Origin: Topomyia yanbarensis
Taxonomy: Eukaryota; Arthropoda; Insecta; Diptera; Culicidae
DNA: 64,000 nt
Assembly: GCF_030247195.1 (NCBI RefSeq)
Contig: NC_080670.1
Location: 44,592,194 to 44,656,193, forward strand
Direction: 5' to 3'
Numbering within the stretch: the stretch's first letter is position 1; each line of letters begins with the position of its first letter. The notes beneath the pieces are model-generated. The model was given only the letters and a program-made list of their open reading frames with translations. It ran no database searches and had not been told where the DNA came from. Of the stretch, positions 1-9,929 are shown in pieces. The translations under genes and the position numbers were made by a program.

Positions 1-17
1 GAGAAGTCCAAAAAATT

Positions 18-126
18 GTTTCAAAATCGTTCAACACGGGTCCAACGATGGACGTTCGTTGGACGGTTATTTGGACGATGTCCAAATTGGTCCAACGAAC
101 GTCCTTCATTGGACGATTTTGAAACC
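18..126. repeat. Imperfect inverted repeat rich in GTCCAACG
   Basis: The arm starting with TTTCAAAATCGT near 19 is matched by its complement ending GATTTTGAAAC near 125, and the inner parts share GGACGTTCGTTGGAC. The two arms together fill about 109 bp and would fold into a hairpin. It may be the end or the whole of a small foldback element, but the window begins here, so its left limit cannot be judged. No target duplication was found. Confidence 0.6.
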
Positions 127-1599
127 AACCGTTCTTAGAGGGTCAATTCAGAAATCCGAACCGGTTCCGGAATGAGTTTAACTGGGAAGCTTTGCAATTC
201 GACACAGATCTTTTATTAGGGCCTAAGTCGCAATGTACTCGAATGGAGAAAAATCAGTTTCAATATTCGGCGATGCTTTTCTAAATGTAGTTTTTATTGT
301 TGGTATCGGCCCATGGACAGCTTGACAGGTAGTGCTTGTTTCATATGTGTACCACCGACTTGATGGTGGCGCTAGTATGCCTTCTCTGTACGAGTACCAC
401 GAACAAGGAAACGGAAATATTTCAAGAGAAAAGCGTGTTTCGTTACGCGTGTTATGAACGCCGTCAATGTGACTGGAACAACATTTAGAAAAAGCGTATT
501 CCAAAATGTAGATAAAGAAAACTATTATTAGATAATAAATTTATCCCTAACTGGAAACCATCAGCAAAGTTACATAAATCTTATTATAAAATTTGCTGGA
601 AGCGTTGTTTTTAGCAACCGGCTCTCTTCCTTCCTAAAAATGTTTTGGTTTTCTTGTTGTGTGAAGTTTGTAATCGGTTGAATATTGGTGATTTTTTTTT
701 CTCTAGAAATATAAATGAAAAACATCTTGGCCAATGAAAGTAAACCTACTACCTTGTTTCAAGTTCATTAAGAACGTCAAGAATTCTAGTATTTTAATCG
801 GAAAAATAAACAGTATATGTAGGATTTTCGGCACATTTAGCAAAATTGGTTTTGAATAGAATTTGTGTGCTTTTCCCAGAATTCTGGCCAGCAAACCGGT
901 AGCGCTCCCAGTTTCAGCAAGAATGCTGCCAGAAATGTACAACTTTGTTCGACTACTGACAGAGTTTTTTTCGACTTTTGCAATAATGCTGTCCGGATGA
1001 TATTGCGATGGTTTGGTACGGATCCCTTCAGAATTATTCTGGCATGTTACTCGACCCAAGTCTGATAGAAACTTAACGGAACGGCATCTACCGGACGAGT
1101 TCATGTCTGGGGAGATGTTGATTCGATCCGGAAGATTTTCGGAAACCTTAATATAAGTGGAAGTGGCATGATTTTGAAAGTCATCTTCTTGTATTTCCGA
1201 AAATCGATTTATTTTATTTTGGATTTTTTTAATTCGAAAATGGAATTTATGTTTCTGTTTAGGTATGGTGGAATGAGGAGAGTTTCTAATTTGAACAGCG
1301 AAATAAATTTGATGATAGAAATTCTTGTTTATTTTTTGCAAATATGGAAAATAATAAATGGGATGCGCCTTTTTCAAATTTTGCTCCATTTGAGCCGCCA
1401 TGACATCACCAAATCACCACAAAATTTGCTTATGAGTTCAATATATGGGAGCTGTCAAGTTGTCCCAGGGCTGGTTGGTATAAATTACTTTAGGACCATG
1501 TCTTTCCTGAAGCATCTTTGGTTAAACCTTATGACAATATAACAAAGAATTTCATTCCTATGTGCTTTTAGTAGGTAGAAAGAAACTAAAAAAATGCTT
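127..1599. other. No supported gene; unannotated AT-rich DNA
   Basis: No exon, RNA gene or complete transposon was recognised. At 215-240 there is a sequence ATTAGGGCCTAAGTCGCAAT that matches, inverted, the end of the element finishing at 2190. It could be a solo end or the partner terminus of a larger element. A 232-codon open frame lies at 703-1401 on the minus strand and is listed separately. Confidence 0.5.
703..1401 (-). other. Long open frame of unknown origin (232 codons)
   Basis: This frame is unusually long for chance in DNA this AT-rich. The predicted protein is rich in Lys, Asn, Ile and Phe, has no domain I recognise, and looks low-complexity at both ends. The central part (about residues 100-185) has more balanced composition and corresponds to DNA with GGCCAG/CTGGCC-type motifs that look repeat-like. 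No splice context, promoter or homologous neighbour supports a gene. It could be a fossil exon, part of an unrecognised transposon, or a statistical accident. Confidence 0.15.
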
Positions 1600-1777
1600 A
1601 CGCCCAATTTGCATTCCAGTCGTGATTTCGCCCTTCAGCAACCACAATTTGCGAAAGGGCTAAACCGTGAATATAATGTTCAGAAGGGCGCGGTAAATGG
1701 ACTAAACTGACTCTGTCTTGCTGGGTAAATAGGCGAGCTTGACAGTATACTTTTTAATAGGGCTCAGCAAATGGGCG
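1600..1777. repeat. Possible MITE with TACGCCCAATTTGC ends
   Basis: TACGCCCAATTTGC at about 1600 is answered by GCAAATGGGCGTA ending at about 1777. The interior has further GGGC-containing repeats (GAAAGGGC, GAAGGGCG, ATAGGGCTC). The size and the inverted ends fit a small non-autonomous DNA transposon. No convincing target-site duplication was seen, so the limits are approximate. Confidence 0.4.
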
Positions 1778-2005
1778 TACAGAAACCCAATGTAAATGAA
1801 AGGGCGCGTGCATCTTTTCTTAAAATTTCATGAAACTATCGAAATATTCTAATGTTTATGTGCAACAACTATCGAGTAGACATGATCATAGTAGATATTG
1901 CTTATCATTTATATAATAGAACAGCCGTTTCAAGAATCATTTTGTGAATAATAACCATACGCCCCGGTTCTGTCTAAAAATAAAAGTTTAGCCTTTATAT
2001 TCCAT

Positions 2006-2190
2006 ATGAGAAGAAGGGCCTAAGTCGAAATCTCGAAGAAAATGCATGTTTCGCCGTTTTGTTTTCTTTAATTATAAATCGAACTAAACACCATTTTAAC
2101 TAATTTTCACCTCAATCTTGTAGTATTTCTGTCGCATAATGTCATAATAGCGAAAACGCAGTTTATTTACATTTGCGATTTAAGCCCTAA
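2006..2190. mobile_element. MITE-like element with AGGGCCTAAGTCG ends
   Basis: The left end AGGGCCTAAGTCGAAAT is matched imperfectly by the inverted right end ATTTGCGATTTAAGCCCT at 2171-2189. A third related end occurs at 217 and matches the right end better (about 20 of 23 positions), so the true element could instead span 215-2190 with an internal copy. No coding sequence is present. The right end abuts the old Tc1/mariner relic that starts near 2205. Confidence 0.45.
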
Positions 2191-2204
2191 TGAACGATCT
2201 ATGT

Positions 2205-2554
2205 CGAATTGTCAGTGAGATTCCAGTCGAGATGGAGGAAAACAGCAAACCGTTCACGAGAGGGTTTTGTCCACCCACATGCAAAATCCGGGGTTGTCGT
2301 ATCACGCCTTGGGAATACTGATGAATACACATCATTCGAGTTTCTGATGGGTCCTCCAAAGGTTCCAGGAAAGGATGACAGTGGACCAAATGTCAGAAGC
2401 TGCTGATTGTCCATTTCAAACGAATTCCGAACATTTCGACGACAAAGAACTTGATGTTTCGCAAACTTTCGTCTAGAGGGCCAAGAAAAGATTCTGATTC
2501 AAAACATACAAGGAACAGAACTTTCCGAACTGGGACGAATACCAGCAGAGTGTT
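2205..2554 (+). pseudogene. Tc1/mariner-type transposon relic, copy 1, 5' part
   Basis: This stretch aligns over several hundred bases with 33887-34990 (shared blocks begin ATTGTCAGTGAGATTCC and TCCAAAGGTTC, then CCGAACATTTCGACG, then TAGAGGGCCAAGAAA). The aligned partner continues into a recognisable IS630-Tc1-mariner transposase C-terminus, so this should be the DNA-binding half of the same transposase. It is riddled with stops and frameshifts. The I-clade element at 2555 interrupts it. The relic resumes at 7697, which identifies the retrotransposon as the younger insertion. Confidence 0.5.
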
Positions 2555-3263
2555 CATTCGTTATCGAGCACTCAGTCGAGATAGAAGTCTTTTGTCATCG
2601 GTCCGTACACTCTATAGCGACAAATAGTGTTAATCCGCGTTCAAGGTTATTTGCACACTCTACGCCTAGTTGAGGTTTCAGTATTTTTTTCCCTTCTTTT
2701 GAGTTTCTGTTTCTGTACCGTTAGCCGGTCAGTGAAGTGAAGCAGTGTTCTTCTAGTAAGCCGTCTGGATACCGTTACCTACACAAGCTAAGTATTAGTT
2801 TTCGTTTCCCCTTCTTGGTTGTCTTAATAACGTGCACTGGGCAATAGGCCCGTGCAAAAATGACTTCCCCTGACGGCGGTTCGTCTCAAGGTGAGATGGA
2901 CGTCGAAACAAAATCGGCTCCCCGGCTCAAAGTATATCCGAGCTCGGCCACCGGGCCATTTGTGATCTTCTTCCGGACCAAAGAAAAAAAGTGTTTGAAT
3001 CTGTTGCAGATTTCTCGCGTTCTGACAGACCGGTATTCGGCCGTGACAGAAATATCGAAAATTCGCCCTGATAAGCTTCGGGTGGTTGTTAACAGTTCAA
3101 CTCAGGCAAATGATATTGCTGGCTACGAGCCCTTTACGAGGGAGTACAGGGTGTATATTCCAGCTAGCAGGGTTGAAGTCAGTGGGGTCGTTTCCGATTC
3201 GAGTCTGAATTGCGAGGACCTGCTAAAATATGGGACTGGCTGTTTCAAAGACCCCATGCTTAA

Positions 3264-3754
3264 GGCTCAAGTTACCTCAAGGCTTGGTAGTATGCGTAAG
3301 AAAAATTGTGTTCAGCTTTCCCACCAGATTATCCATTTAAACCTTTTCAAAACTCTAAAAGAAGAATATCAGTCGATTTATTAGATTATCACGATTCAAT
3401 TCATGCAAAATACCTGCTGGAAAAACCATCGGCTTAGCTGGATGGTGCTTTTGAAAAAGTGGCTGTGATTTTTTATCACACTACCACACCGAGCTGGGGT
3501 ACGCACCACAACTGCGCAATGAAAAAACCACAGCCACTTTTTCAAAAGCACCGTTTAGCTAAGCCGATGGTTTTTCCAGCAGGTATTTTGCATGAATTGA
3601 ATCGTGATGATCTAATAAATCGACTGATATTCTTCTTTTAGAGTTTTAAAAAGGTTTAAATGGATAATCCGGTGGCAAAGCTGAACACAAATTTTCCTAC
3701 CCACACTACCAAGCGTTCAATTCTAACACATGCTTAAAAAAGGTAACTTGAACC
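3264..3754. mobile_element. Foldback MITE with TTAA target duplication
   Basis: TTAA at 3260-3263 and 3755-3758 flanks the element. Terminal inverted repeats begin GGCTCAAGTTACCT on the left and GGTTCAAGTTACCT on the right strand. A second, longer inverted repeat of about 190 bp per arm (starting CTTGGTAGT near 3283 and ending ACTACCAAG near 3714) leaves a spacer of only about 50 bp around 3480-3520. TTAA targeting is characteristic of piggyBac-type transposases, so this is likely a non-autonomous piggyBac relative or a Wuneng-like MITE. There is no coding capacity. Subtracting it restores the ORF1 frame. Confidence 0.93.
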
Positions 3755-4378
3755 TTAAGCCAGTGAAGATACTGGAATGCAAACGTTTGCATTCAGCATC
3801 AGTCGCAGCTGACGGGAAGAAAACATACGTCAACTCAGACTCTTATCGGGTGACCTTCGCCGGCTCTGCCCTGCCCAATTACCTCCTCTTTGACAAGGTT
3901 CGTCTACCTGTTCGCCTCTTTGTGCCGCGGGTCATGAACTGTACTAATTGCAAACAATTGGGACACACAGCCTCCCATTGTAGCAATAAAGCCCGCTGTG
4001 GGAAATGCGGTGGGAATCATGCGGATGATTCCTGTGGTAGAGATGTCGAAAAGTGTCTCTACTGTGGGGGAAACCCACATGATCTCCCTTCATGTCCCGC
4101 GTACAAACAGCGCGAGGAAAATCTTAAGCGTTCCCTTCAGGGACGCTCTAAGCGATCTTTTGCAGAAATGCTTAAGATAGCTACGCCACCTGTCTCTACG
4201 AACGTCTTTACCAACTTGTCTACTGACGAAGGCGACTGTGATGAACCCCAGGAGGGAACATCTTCTGCTGTGCCTAGAAGTAGTAGAAAAAGGAAGAACA
4301 TTTCCTCTTCCAAGCTTCGTCGTAAAGGCCAGAAGGTGTCTCTTCATGGTCCCCCTAAAATAACTACTCAAGGAAGTA

Positions 4379-5308
4379 GGGGAGAGAGGGTAACAGTGGA
4401 TCAGCAGGAACTATGAAACATTCGCAATAAAATCACAATGCATGATCGGAATCGTCTAATTCCCTCATATTTCACAATTTCTAATTCTTTACACGTGTTG
4501 CTATATTTTGGAAGAGATCTGATAACTCTATCTCTTTTAATGGATATTTGTTTGTTTTGTGATAGCCAGAGTAAATTTGCAATGATAAACATTATTCCAT
4601 CTTTATGAATTACCATTCATTGAATAAATGTTTAGTCTATTGCTATTTATAGCAAATTTTATGCTCAACATTTGCCGCGAACAAAGTTTTTTGGTAACTA
4701 CTCATGGTTCTGTGTGATTTCACAATTTTCATGAATAGACCCATTGGGTAACTGTGAAACGATGGCGTATGGGGAACAGTGATTTTTGTTTGTTTTTGTG
4801 GTCTGTCTCAAAATGTCAATGGGTTCCGATTTTCCACACTAAATACTACTCATATAGTGCAAAATTAGTAAATTTGGCCAAATTTTGTAGAAATTGTCTC
4901 TTATTTCAGGATTGCAGCTAATATGCATATATGGTGGTTCGATGTTACGCGATGATATAGTGGATTCTTTCGTAAACAAACGATTTTCGCCTCAATATAA
5001 CTTTAATTCAAAGCGTTAGGATCATTCTTCGTCAAAACAAAAGAATAAAATTTATAAGTAGAATATTTCACTATAGATGACATCGTGTTTCATAGTTCCT
5101 ACCCATGGGGCACACTGATACATTTTACCACCAACTGTTTATTATCCAAAAAATGTTATTTCCCGTGAATTTTACCAGCTGGAAAAAATATATGTATTAG
5201 TTAACAACATAGTGGCACTATGTATCACTTTTGATTACACAAATAACATGTATTATCATCAAAATTAAATTGTAGAAAAAATGTGTTTCATTGTTACCCT
5301 CTCTCCCC
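4379..5308. mobile_element. MITE with GGGGAGAGAGGGTAACA ends, TA duplication
   Basis: TA at 4377-4378 and 5309-5310 flanks perfect 17-bp inverted termini GGGGAGAGAGGGTAACA. The 930-bp interior is non-coding and carries scattered short motifs related to its ends (GGGTAACTGTGAAAC, GGGGAACAGTG, CCCATGGGGCACA, GTTTCATAGTT). TA duplications and G-rich termini resemble mariner/pogo-group MITEs, and the architecture parallels the element at 9930-10851. Removing it with one TA closes the ORF1 frame exactly. Confidence 0.93.
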
Positions 5309-5601
5309 TACTGTTGTAAAACCGAAGCAAGTCGCTCCCGGTCTCAGTAACCTGAGCTCAGAAAAGGAGTTCCCAGCTCTTCCAGGAACATCAAAAACCC
5401 CAAGTGTTCCCATATCTCAGCCAGAGAAAGAAAACAGTGCTGGCTTAATAAATTTCTCTGACATTGTGGACCGTATTCTTACAGCGTTAAACATTTCTGA
5501 CCCCCTTAAAAGTATCTTGATAAGCTTTCTCCCCGCAGTAAAAACATTTTTGATGCAGTTCACTGCGAAATGGCCCCTTCTTTCAGCGATTGTATCCTTC
5601 G

Positions 5602-6909
5602 ATGGCTAATTCATCGAACGAGGTCAAGGATTTAATCACTGTTCTACAGTGGAATTGCAGAAGTATTATCCCGAAAATCGATTCGTTTAAAATCTTACTA
5701 AATAATTTGAAATGCGATGCATTTGCCCTATGCGAGACATGGCTCACTTCAGAAATAACCCTACACTTTCACGATTTTAATATTATTCGCTTGGATCGAG
5801 AAGACTCTTACGGAGGAGTACTTTTGGGGATCAAAAAGTGCTATTCTTTCAATCGGATCGACCTCCCCTCGACACCAGGCATTGAAGTTGTCGCTTGCCA
5901 AACCAGAATTAAAGGCAAAGACCTTTGCATTGCTTCCACCTACATCCCCCCTAGAGCCTCAGTCAGCCACCGACGGCTTTGCGATATTGCGGAACTCCTC
6001 CCCGCACCGAGGCTAGTTTTAGGTGACTTCAACTCCCACGGTACGGCATGGGGTTGTCTTCATGACGATAATTGATCTACCCTACTCCATGAGCTTTGCG
6101 ACAACTTCAATATGACCATTTTGAATACGAGTGAAATGACACAGATTCCTGCCCCTCCAGCGCGTCCGAGCGCCTTAGACCTGTCCCTTTGCTCGACATC
6201 GCTGCGGTTAGATTGCATGTGGAAGGTAGTTTCTGATCCCCACGGCAGCGACTATCTACCAATCGTAGTAAATATTGCTAACAGTTCAGGGCCACCGAAT
6301 ACAATCAATGTTTCGTATGACCTCACACGAAATATTGATTGGAAGAGCTACGCGTCCGCGATATCCGAAAAAGTAGAATCGACACAAGAGCTTCCTCCGG
6401 AGGAAGAGTACGGGTTCCTGACTGGCTTGATTCTCGATACCGCGATTCAAGCTCAGACTAAACGCGTACCAGACGCGAATTCACGCGGGCGTCCTCCCAA
6501 TCCATGGTGGGACAAAGAGTGCTCAGACGTGTACGCGGAGAAGGCCGCTGCGTATAAGACCTTCCGGGATGACGGGCTGCCAGATAGCTACCGACAGTAC
6601 GCGATGGCGGAAACGCGCATGAAGAGTTTGATAAAAGCCAAAAAACGTAGCTACTGGCGCCGGTTCGTCGACGGACTAACGAGAGAAACATCGATGAGCA
6701 CTCTTTGGAGTACGGCCCGGCGCTTACGAAATCGAAACAGTACCAATGAGAGCGTGGAATATTCAAACCGTTGGATATTTGATTTTGCCAAGAAGGTTTG
6801 TCCGGATTCCGCCCCGGCACAGAAGATCTACCGCGCCGCGTCCCCTCACAATAACGCGAACGAAACACCGTTTTCGATGGTGGAGTTCTCACTTGCTCTC
6901 TTATCATAG
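5602..6909 (+). pseudogene. ORF2 endonuclease part of the I-clade element
   Basis: ORF2 encodes the enzyme that nicks target DNA and primes reverse transcription. The N-terminal APE-type endonuclease is clear: LQWNCRSI near residue 15, the acidic CETWL motif, STYIPPR, LGDFNSHGTAWG, and the domain end SDYLPIV. In APE endonucleases the last motif is normally SDH; here the histidine is Tyr, one transition away. A TGA at 6073-6075 interrupts the frame where related proteins usually have Arg (CGA to TGA). The frame then runs through the linker (RPPNPWWDKEC region) and stops at 6907-6909 in ALLS, just before the reverse transcriptase should start; the RT is deleted. Confidence 0.9.
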
Positions 6910-7682
6910 TTATATACCTAGTTTATACCCCCCCCGTTCAGCCTTGTCCACCCTCTCTCCCATGTCTCTGATACACAGATGTATGACTTCACCCCTTCTC
7001 CCCTTGAATATCTTCCCAAAACTTATGTGCCCCCCCCCCTATCTTCTAGTTTTAGTTGATCAATCCGTTCGAATCTGTAATCCTGGCCGTTAATTCCTGA
7101 TGCCGGAAACTGAAAGTTTATATCACCCCCCCCCCCCCCCCCCCCCTTCAGCCTTGTCCGCTCTCCCTCCCATGTCTCTGATACACAGATGTATGACTTC
7201 ACCCCCTTCTCCCCTTGAATATATTCCCAAAACTTATGTGCTTAGTTTTAGTTGATCAATATTTAATCTCGTTAAGAAATGCCCAACAGTACCACTACTT
7301 TAAAATAGCCCTAATTAATTCCCCTTAATCTTGAACCACTCTTTCTAGTTATTTCTAGTTAATAAGCTTGTAAAATGTTCCGCTTAGTTAATAATTCATT
7401 TCTCCTACAATCTCCCTTCTAAAAATCATAAAGTGAATTACTATACAAAGAACACACAAAATGACCCGTCCCCCAAATCTTACGAACATTATATTATACC
7501 CTCTTTTATATGTATAAGTTAGCTGTAAAGTTTTTTTTTTTAGTTTCATTATATAAAACAAAATAATATTGAAATGTGTAACCCCCTAGTTTTAAGAAAT
7601 TCAAAATGTAAAACAATGAAAAAATGGCACCTTTAAGCTAACGCATACGTGCCTTATCAAATAAACAAATTGAAAAAAAAAA
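6910..7682 (+). repeat. 3' UTR of the I-clade element with internal tandem duplication
   Basis: A block starting CAGCCTTGTCC and running through GATACACAGATGTATGACTT occurs at about 6940 and again at about 7147, giving a tandem repeat of roughly 209 bp. Runs of C (10 at 7030-7039 and 21 at 7126-7146) mark the junctions. The last 190 bp, ending AAATAAACAAATTG plus an A tail, recurs at 35039-35226, which confirms the 3' end of the family. The upstream limit with the deletion scar is approximate. Confidence 0.75.
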
Positions 7683-7696
7683 ACCAGCAGAGTGTT

Positions 7697-8000
7697 GACA
7701 ATGAGACCTACATAAAACTAGATTTAAAAAATATTTAACGGGTAAGGACAAGTTTGCTGTGGATGACAGTTTCTAACGGAGGAAGCCTTCAAAATTCACT
7801 TTGAAGTATCCAATTTTGCAGCCCATATGAACGTGTAAAAAACGTAGTGTACTATTCGTGATTAAAGGCACTACGGTGTGATTTCCAAAATTGAGTGGCT
7901 CAGAAAAAGGCAATTTTTGAGACAGCACGATCAAAATCGAATGTTTTTGCCAGATTTGGTGTAAAGCTCCCAACTCCGTACAGGAGTGGTGTACCGGTCG
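7697..8000 (+). pseudogene. Tc1/mariner-type transposon relic, copy 1, 3' part
   Basis: Directly after the second target duplication the old transposon resumes. The frame reads DNETYIKLDF, which corresponds to the first catalytic Asp region (DDETY) of IS630-Tc1-mariner transposases, followed by a frame-shifted stretch that aligns in DNA with 35270-35420 (GGGTAAGGACAAGTTTGCT versus GGGAAAGGATAAGTTTGCT). Similarity becomes weak beyond about 7990. It is badly decayed and cannot make protein. Confidence 0.5.
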
Positions 8001-8340
8001 ATAGCTTGCGGTTGACTGGGTTAGCCCCCGCCAAGCTACACGTTGCAAAGATCATGGAGTAAGCTAGATCAATTATCATCGAGAAAACAACCTCATATCG
8101 TGCCGTGAAAATTGAAGACACTTAGATGCCCCGGGAGGAGTTCCGCAATTGACAACCGGTTCCCAATCAGTCTTGCACTAAGTTGAATCTTCGGTTGAAA
8201 TGTTATAAGAGATTTTTGGTGTTCACCTAAGTGCAGGAAACTACTGTTTTGACCAATAATTCCAGAGACAAGGAGCTGTTTGATTCGCCTGTGTGTCAGA
8301 GCTTCCTCAGGCTGTCATATTTGATATCTATCAAGAGAAA

Positions 8341-9571
8341 AATGTATGCCGTCACAAAGAATTCCACGCTAGATGAACTGCACAAGGCTATTCGAGAGCT
8401 GGAAAACAGTAAGACGATTGGGAACCACGGATCCCGGTAGAACTTCCAGAAGTCGGAAGTGATCGGCTGTATGAAGCAATACACAGCGTGACTAGGATGG
8501 TCTACGTGGAAAAAAAAAACTGCCTTCGAGTGTGGGGCATACTGTAGTTGGTAAATCGATTTCCTTATACGTAGCTCCCCTGGGTTCGATTCCCAACCCC
8601 ACACATAGAATTAGGAATTTTTCTAAAAAGATTTTTTTTTTATCCGGAAAAGAGGCGAATGAACCTAAGGTTAAGACTTATATAATCAAAGTTTTAAAAA
8701 GTGCCTTCGGATGGGTTGAACTAACGAAGTATAACGAGCCTCAATGCTGTTTATAAGGTACTCTCTAAAGTTTTGTTTAGCGAACTGCGCCCGTTGGTTG
8801 AATCCTATGCCCACCTGTTTGTGGATTGCTAGACGACGTATGATTCAGTAAAAATAATAGATAATTCTTGAATATGGCTGACAAGACCGAAAAAGCTGAT
8901 TCTTATGACGCTAGACGGGTCCTCGTCCTGCGTCAAAATACCAAGATAGACAATCCCACTCGCTCCACCCAAGTAGCACTTGCAACAAGCAAACGTCGTG
9001 ATTAGTTGCATAAGCATAAACTTTTACATGTGCGCTTTTTGGTTTCTAAACAAGGTCGATAATCGTTGACACATGCCTATTTGCAACAAACTATGTTGCA
9101 GAAACTGCTAGTCAACACTTTGGATGCAGAGTATTGTTCAGTGTGTTTGAGAGAAGAATTCAAAAATTCTGCGTTCAATACTCGGCGACACAGTAGAAAA
9201 TGAAGAATGGCACAGGCGCAGGAACCATGAGCTGTAGCAAGTACACTAACATGCTGATAATTGACAAAACACGGGAGACTACTGTGGGCTGGGCATGTAG
9301 CACGAAGGCTGGACGAGAGACTTGCTAAAGCTATGCTCAGCAGTGAACCTGAAAGAGGTTCGGAGCAGAACCCGAACTAGCTAGCTGTGTCCAATCGAGG
9401 CAGATGCGTTTGTGGCGAGCGTTCAAGGAGACTAGAGACTGGCGGTCCAAGCACGTGTAATGGTCATGATTCGGAGTGGCCGGATTGCTCGGCAAAGACG
9501 ATAATGGTACCGGGGCAGGAAAAATTGTCCTCATATGAGGATTGTCACAAGCACACTCTGCCTAAGCCAAG
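8341..9571 (+). pseudogene. RTE-like reverse transcriptase relic
   Basis: In shifting frames one can read pieces of a non-LTR reverse transcriptase in order: LDELHKAIRELENSKTIGN, GSDRLYEAIH, LNAVYKVLSKVLFSELRPL, the catalytic-region LFVDCxTTYDSV, MTLDGSSSCVKI, then the C-terminal LLWAGHVARRLDERLAKAML. These correspond to conserved blocks of RTE-type proteins. Stops and frameshifts are frequent and parts are missing. A SINE with its own target duplication interrupts it at 8529-8701. The order of blocks gives good confidence in the group but not in the exact family. Confidence 0.75.
8529..8701 (+). mobile_element. Feilai-like tRNA-derived SINE
   Basis: The head resembles a tRNA promoter: A-box region TGTAGTTGGTAAATCGA and B-box GGTTCGATTCCCAACCC. 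The body (AATTAGGAATTTTTCTAAAAAG, then GAGGCGAATGAACCTAAGGT) matches the SINEs at 19512 and 24272. The 8-bp TGCCTTCG at 8521-8528 recurs at 8702-8709 as target duplication. Transcription would be by RNA polymerase III. It lies inside the RTE-like relic in the same orientation. Confidence 0.85.
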
Positions 9572-9577
9572 AGAATA

Positions 9578-9835
9578 GTTCTTGAGCGTTTTTTCAAAAC
9601 GTCATATCTGCAATGAGTTACTCTCTTTGTTTACTTTCTCTTCTGTTAATAATTCGGTCACTTTAACATTTATCCCTCAACTCTTTGCATAATATGCTAG
9701 TTAAAACCACCGTCTTTCGATCTGTACTGTAAAATAAGTGAAAAGTGTGATAGTGACGCCGTAAAAATCGAAAGAGAAAGTAAACAAAGAGAGTAACTCA
9801 TTGCAGATATGACGTTTTGAAAAACGCTCAAGAGT
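9578..9835. mobile_element. Foldback MITE with CTTGAGCGTTTTT ends
   Basis: Two nearly perfect inverted arms of about 60 bp (left from CTTGAGCG at 9581; right ending CGCTCAAG at 9832) enclose a spacer of about 130 bp. The arms share AACGTCATATCTGCAATGAG and TTACTCTCTTTGTTTAC. TA dinucleotides at 9576-9577 and 9836-9837 fit a TA duplication. No coding sequence is present. Confidence 0.78.
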
Positions 9836-9929
9836 TATTTTACGTGGTGAGTGGCGTAGCTCTTTTTAGTATATCTGCAAAAGAGTACTAGAGTTACTTT
9901 TAAGTGAACACTTCAGGGCGCTGTTTATA

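Larger units (their letters stand above)
2860..5609 (+). pseudogene. ORF1 (gag-like zinc-knuckle protein) of the I-clade element
   Basis: The nucleic-acid-binding ORF1 protein packages retrotransposon RNA. Coding blocks are 2860-3263, 3759-4378 and 5311-5609. They are separated by two transposon insertions, and subtracting each insertion plus one copy of its target duplication leaves one frame of 440 codons, so ORF1 was open when they landed. The middle block has three knuckles: C-x2-C-x4-H-x4-C (CTNCKQLGHTASHC), C-x2-C-x3-H-x4-C and C-x2-C-x4-H-x4-C. The segment before them (RVTFAGSALPNYLLFDKVRL region) is typical of I-type gag proteins. The stop TAA at 5607-5609 overlaps the ORF2 start in ATGGCTAA. 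Confidence 0.88.
2555..7682 (+). mobile_element. I-clade non-LTR retrotransposon, near full length, inactive
   Basis: The element is bounded by a 14-bp direct repeat ACCAGCAGAGTGTT at 2541-2554 and 7683-7696, a target-site duplication typical of target-primed insertion. It begins CATTCGTTATCGAGCACTC, holds a 5' leader of about 305 bp, ORF1 with three zinc knuckles, ORF2 with an APE-type endonuclease, and a 3' region ending in an A-rich tail. The reverse transcriptase and any RNase H have been deleted between ORF2 at about 6909 and the 3' UTR. Two DNA transposons (3264-3754 and 4379-5308) inserted into ORF1 later. Assignment to the I/Jockey group rests on the ORF1 layout and finger spacing; the exact family name is not known to me. 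Confidence 0.92.

Noticed and set aside
8529..8620. tRNA gene at the A/B-box sequence (also at 19560-19634 and 24370-24435)
   Set aside because: The promoter boxes are followed by a common 100-bp body and an A- or T-rich tail with target duplications; these are SINEs, and the cloverleaf is not preserved.
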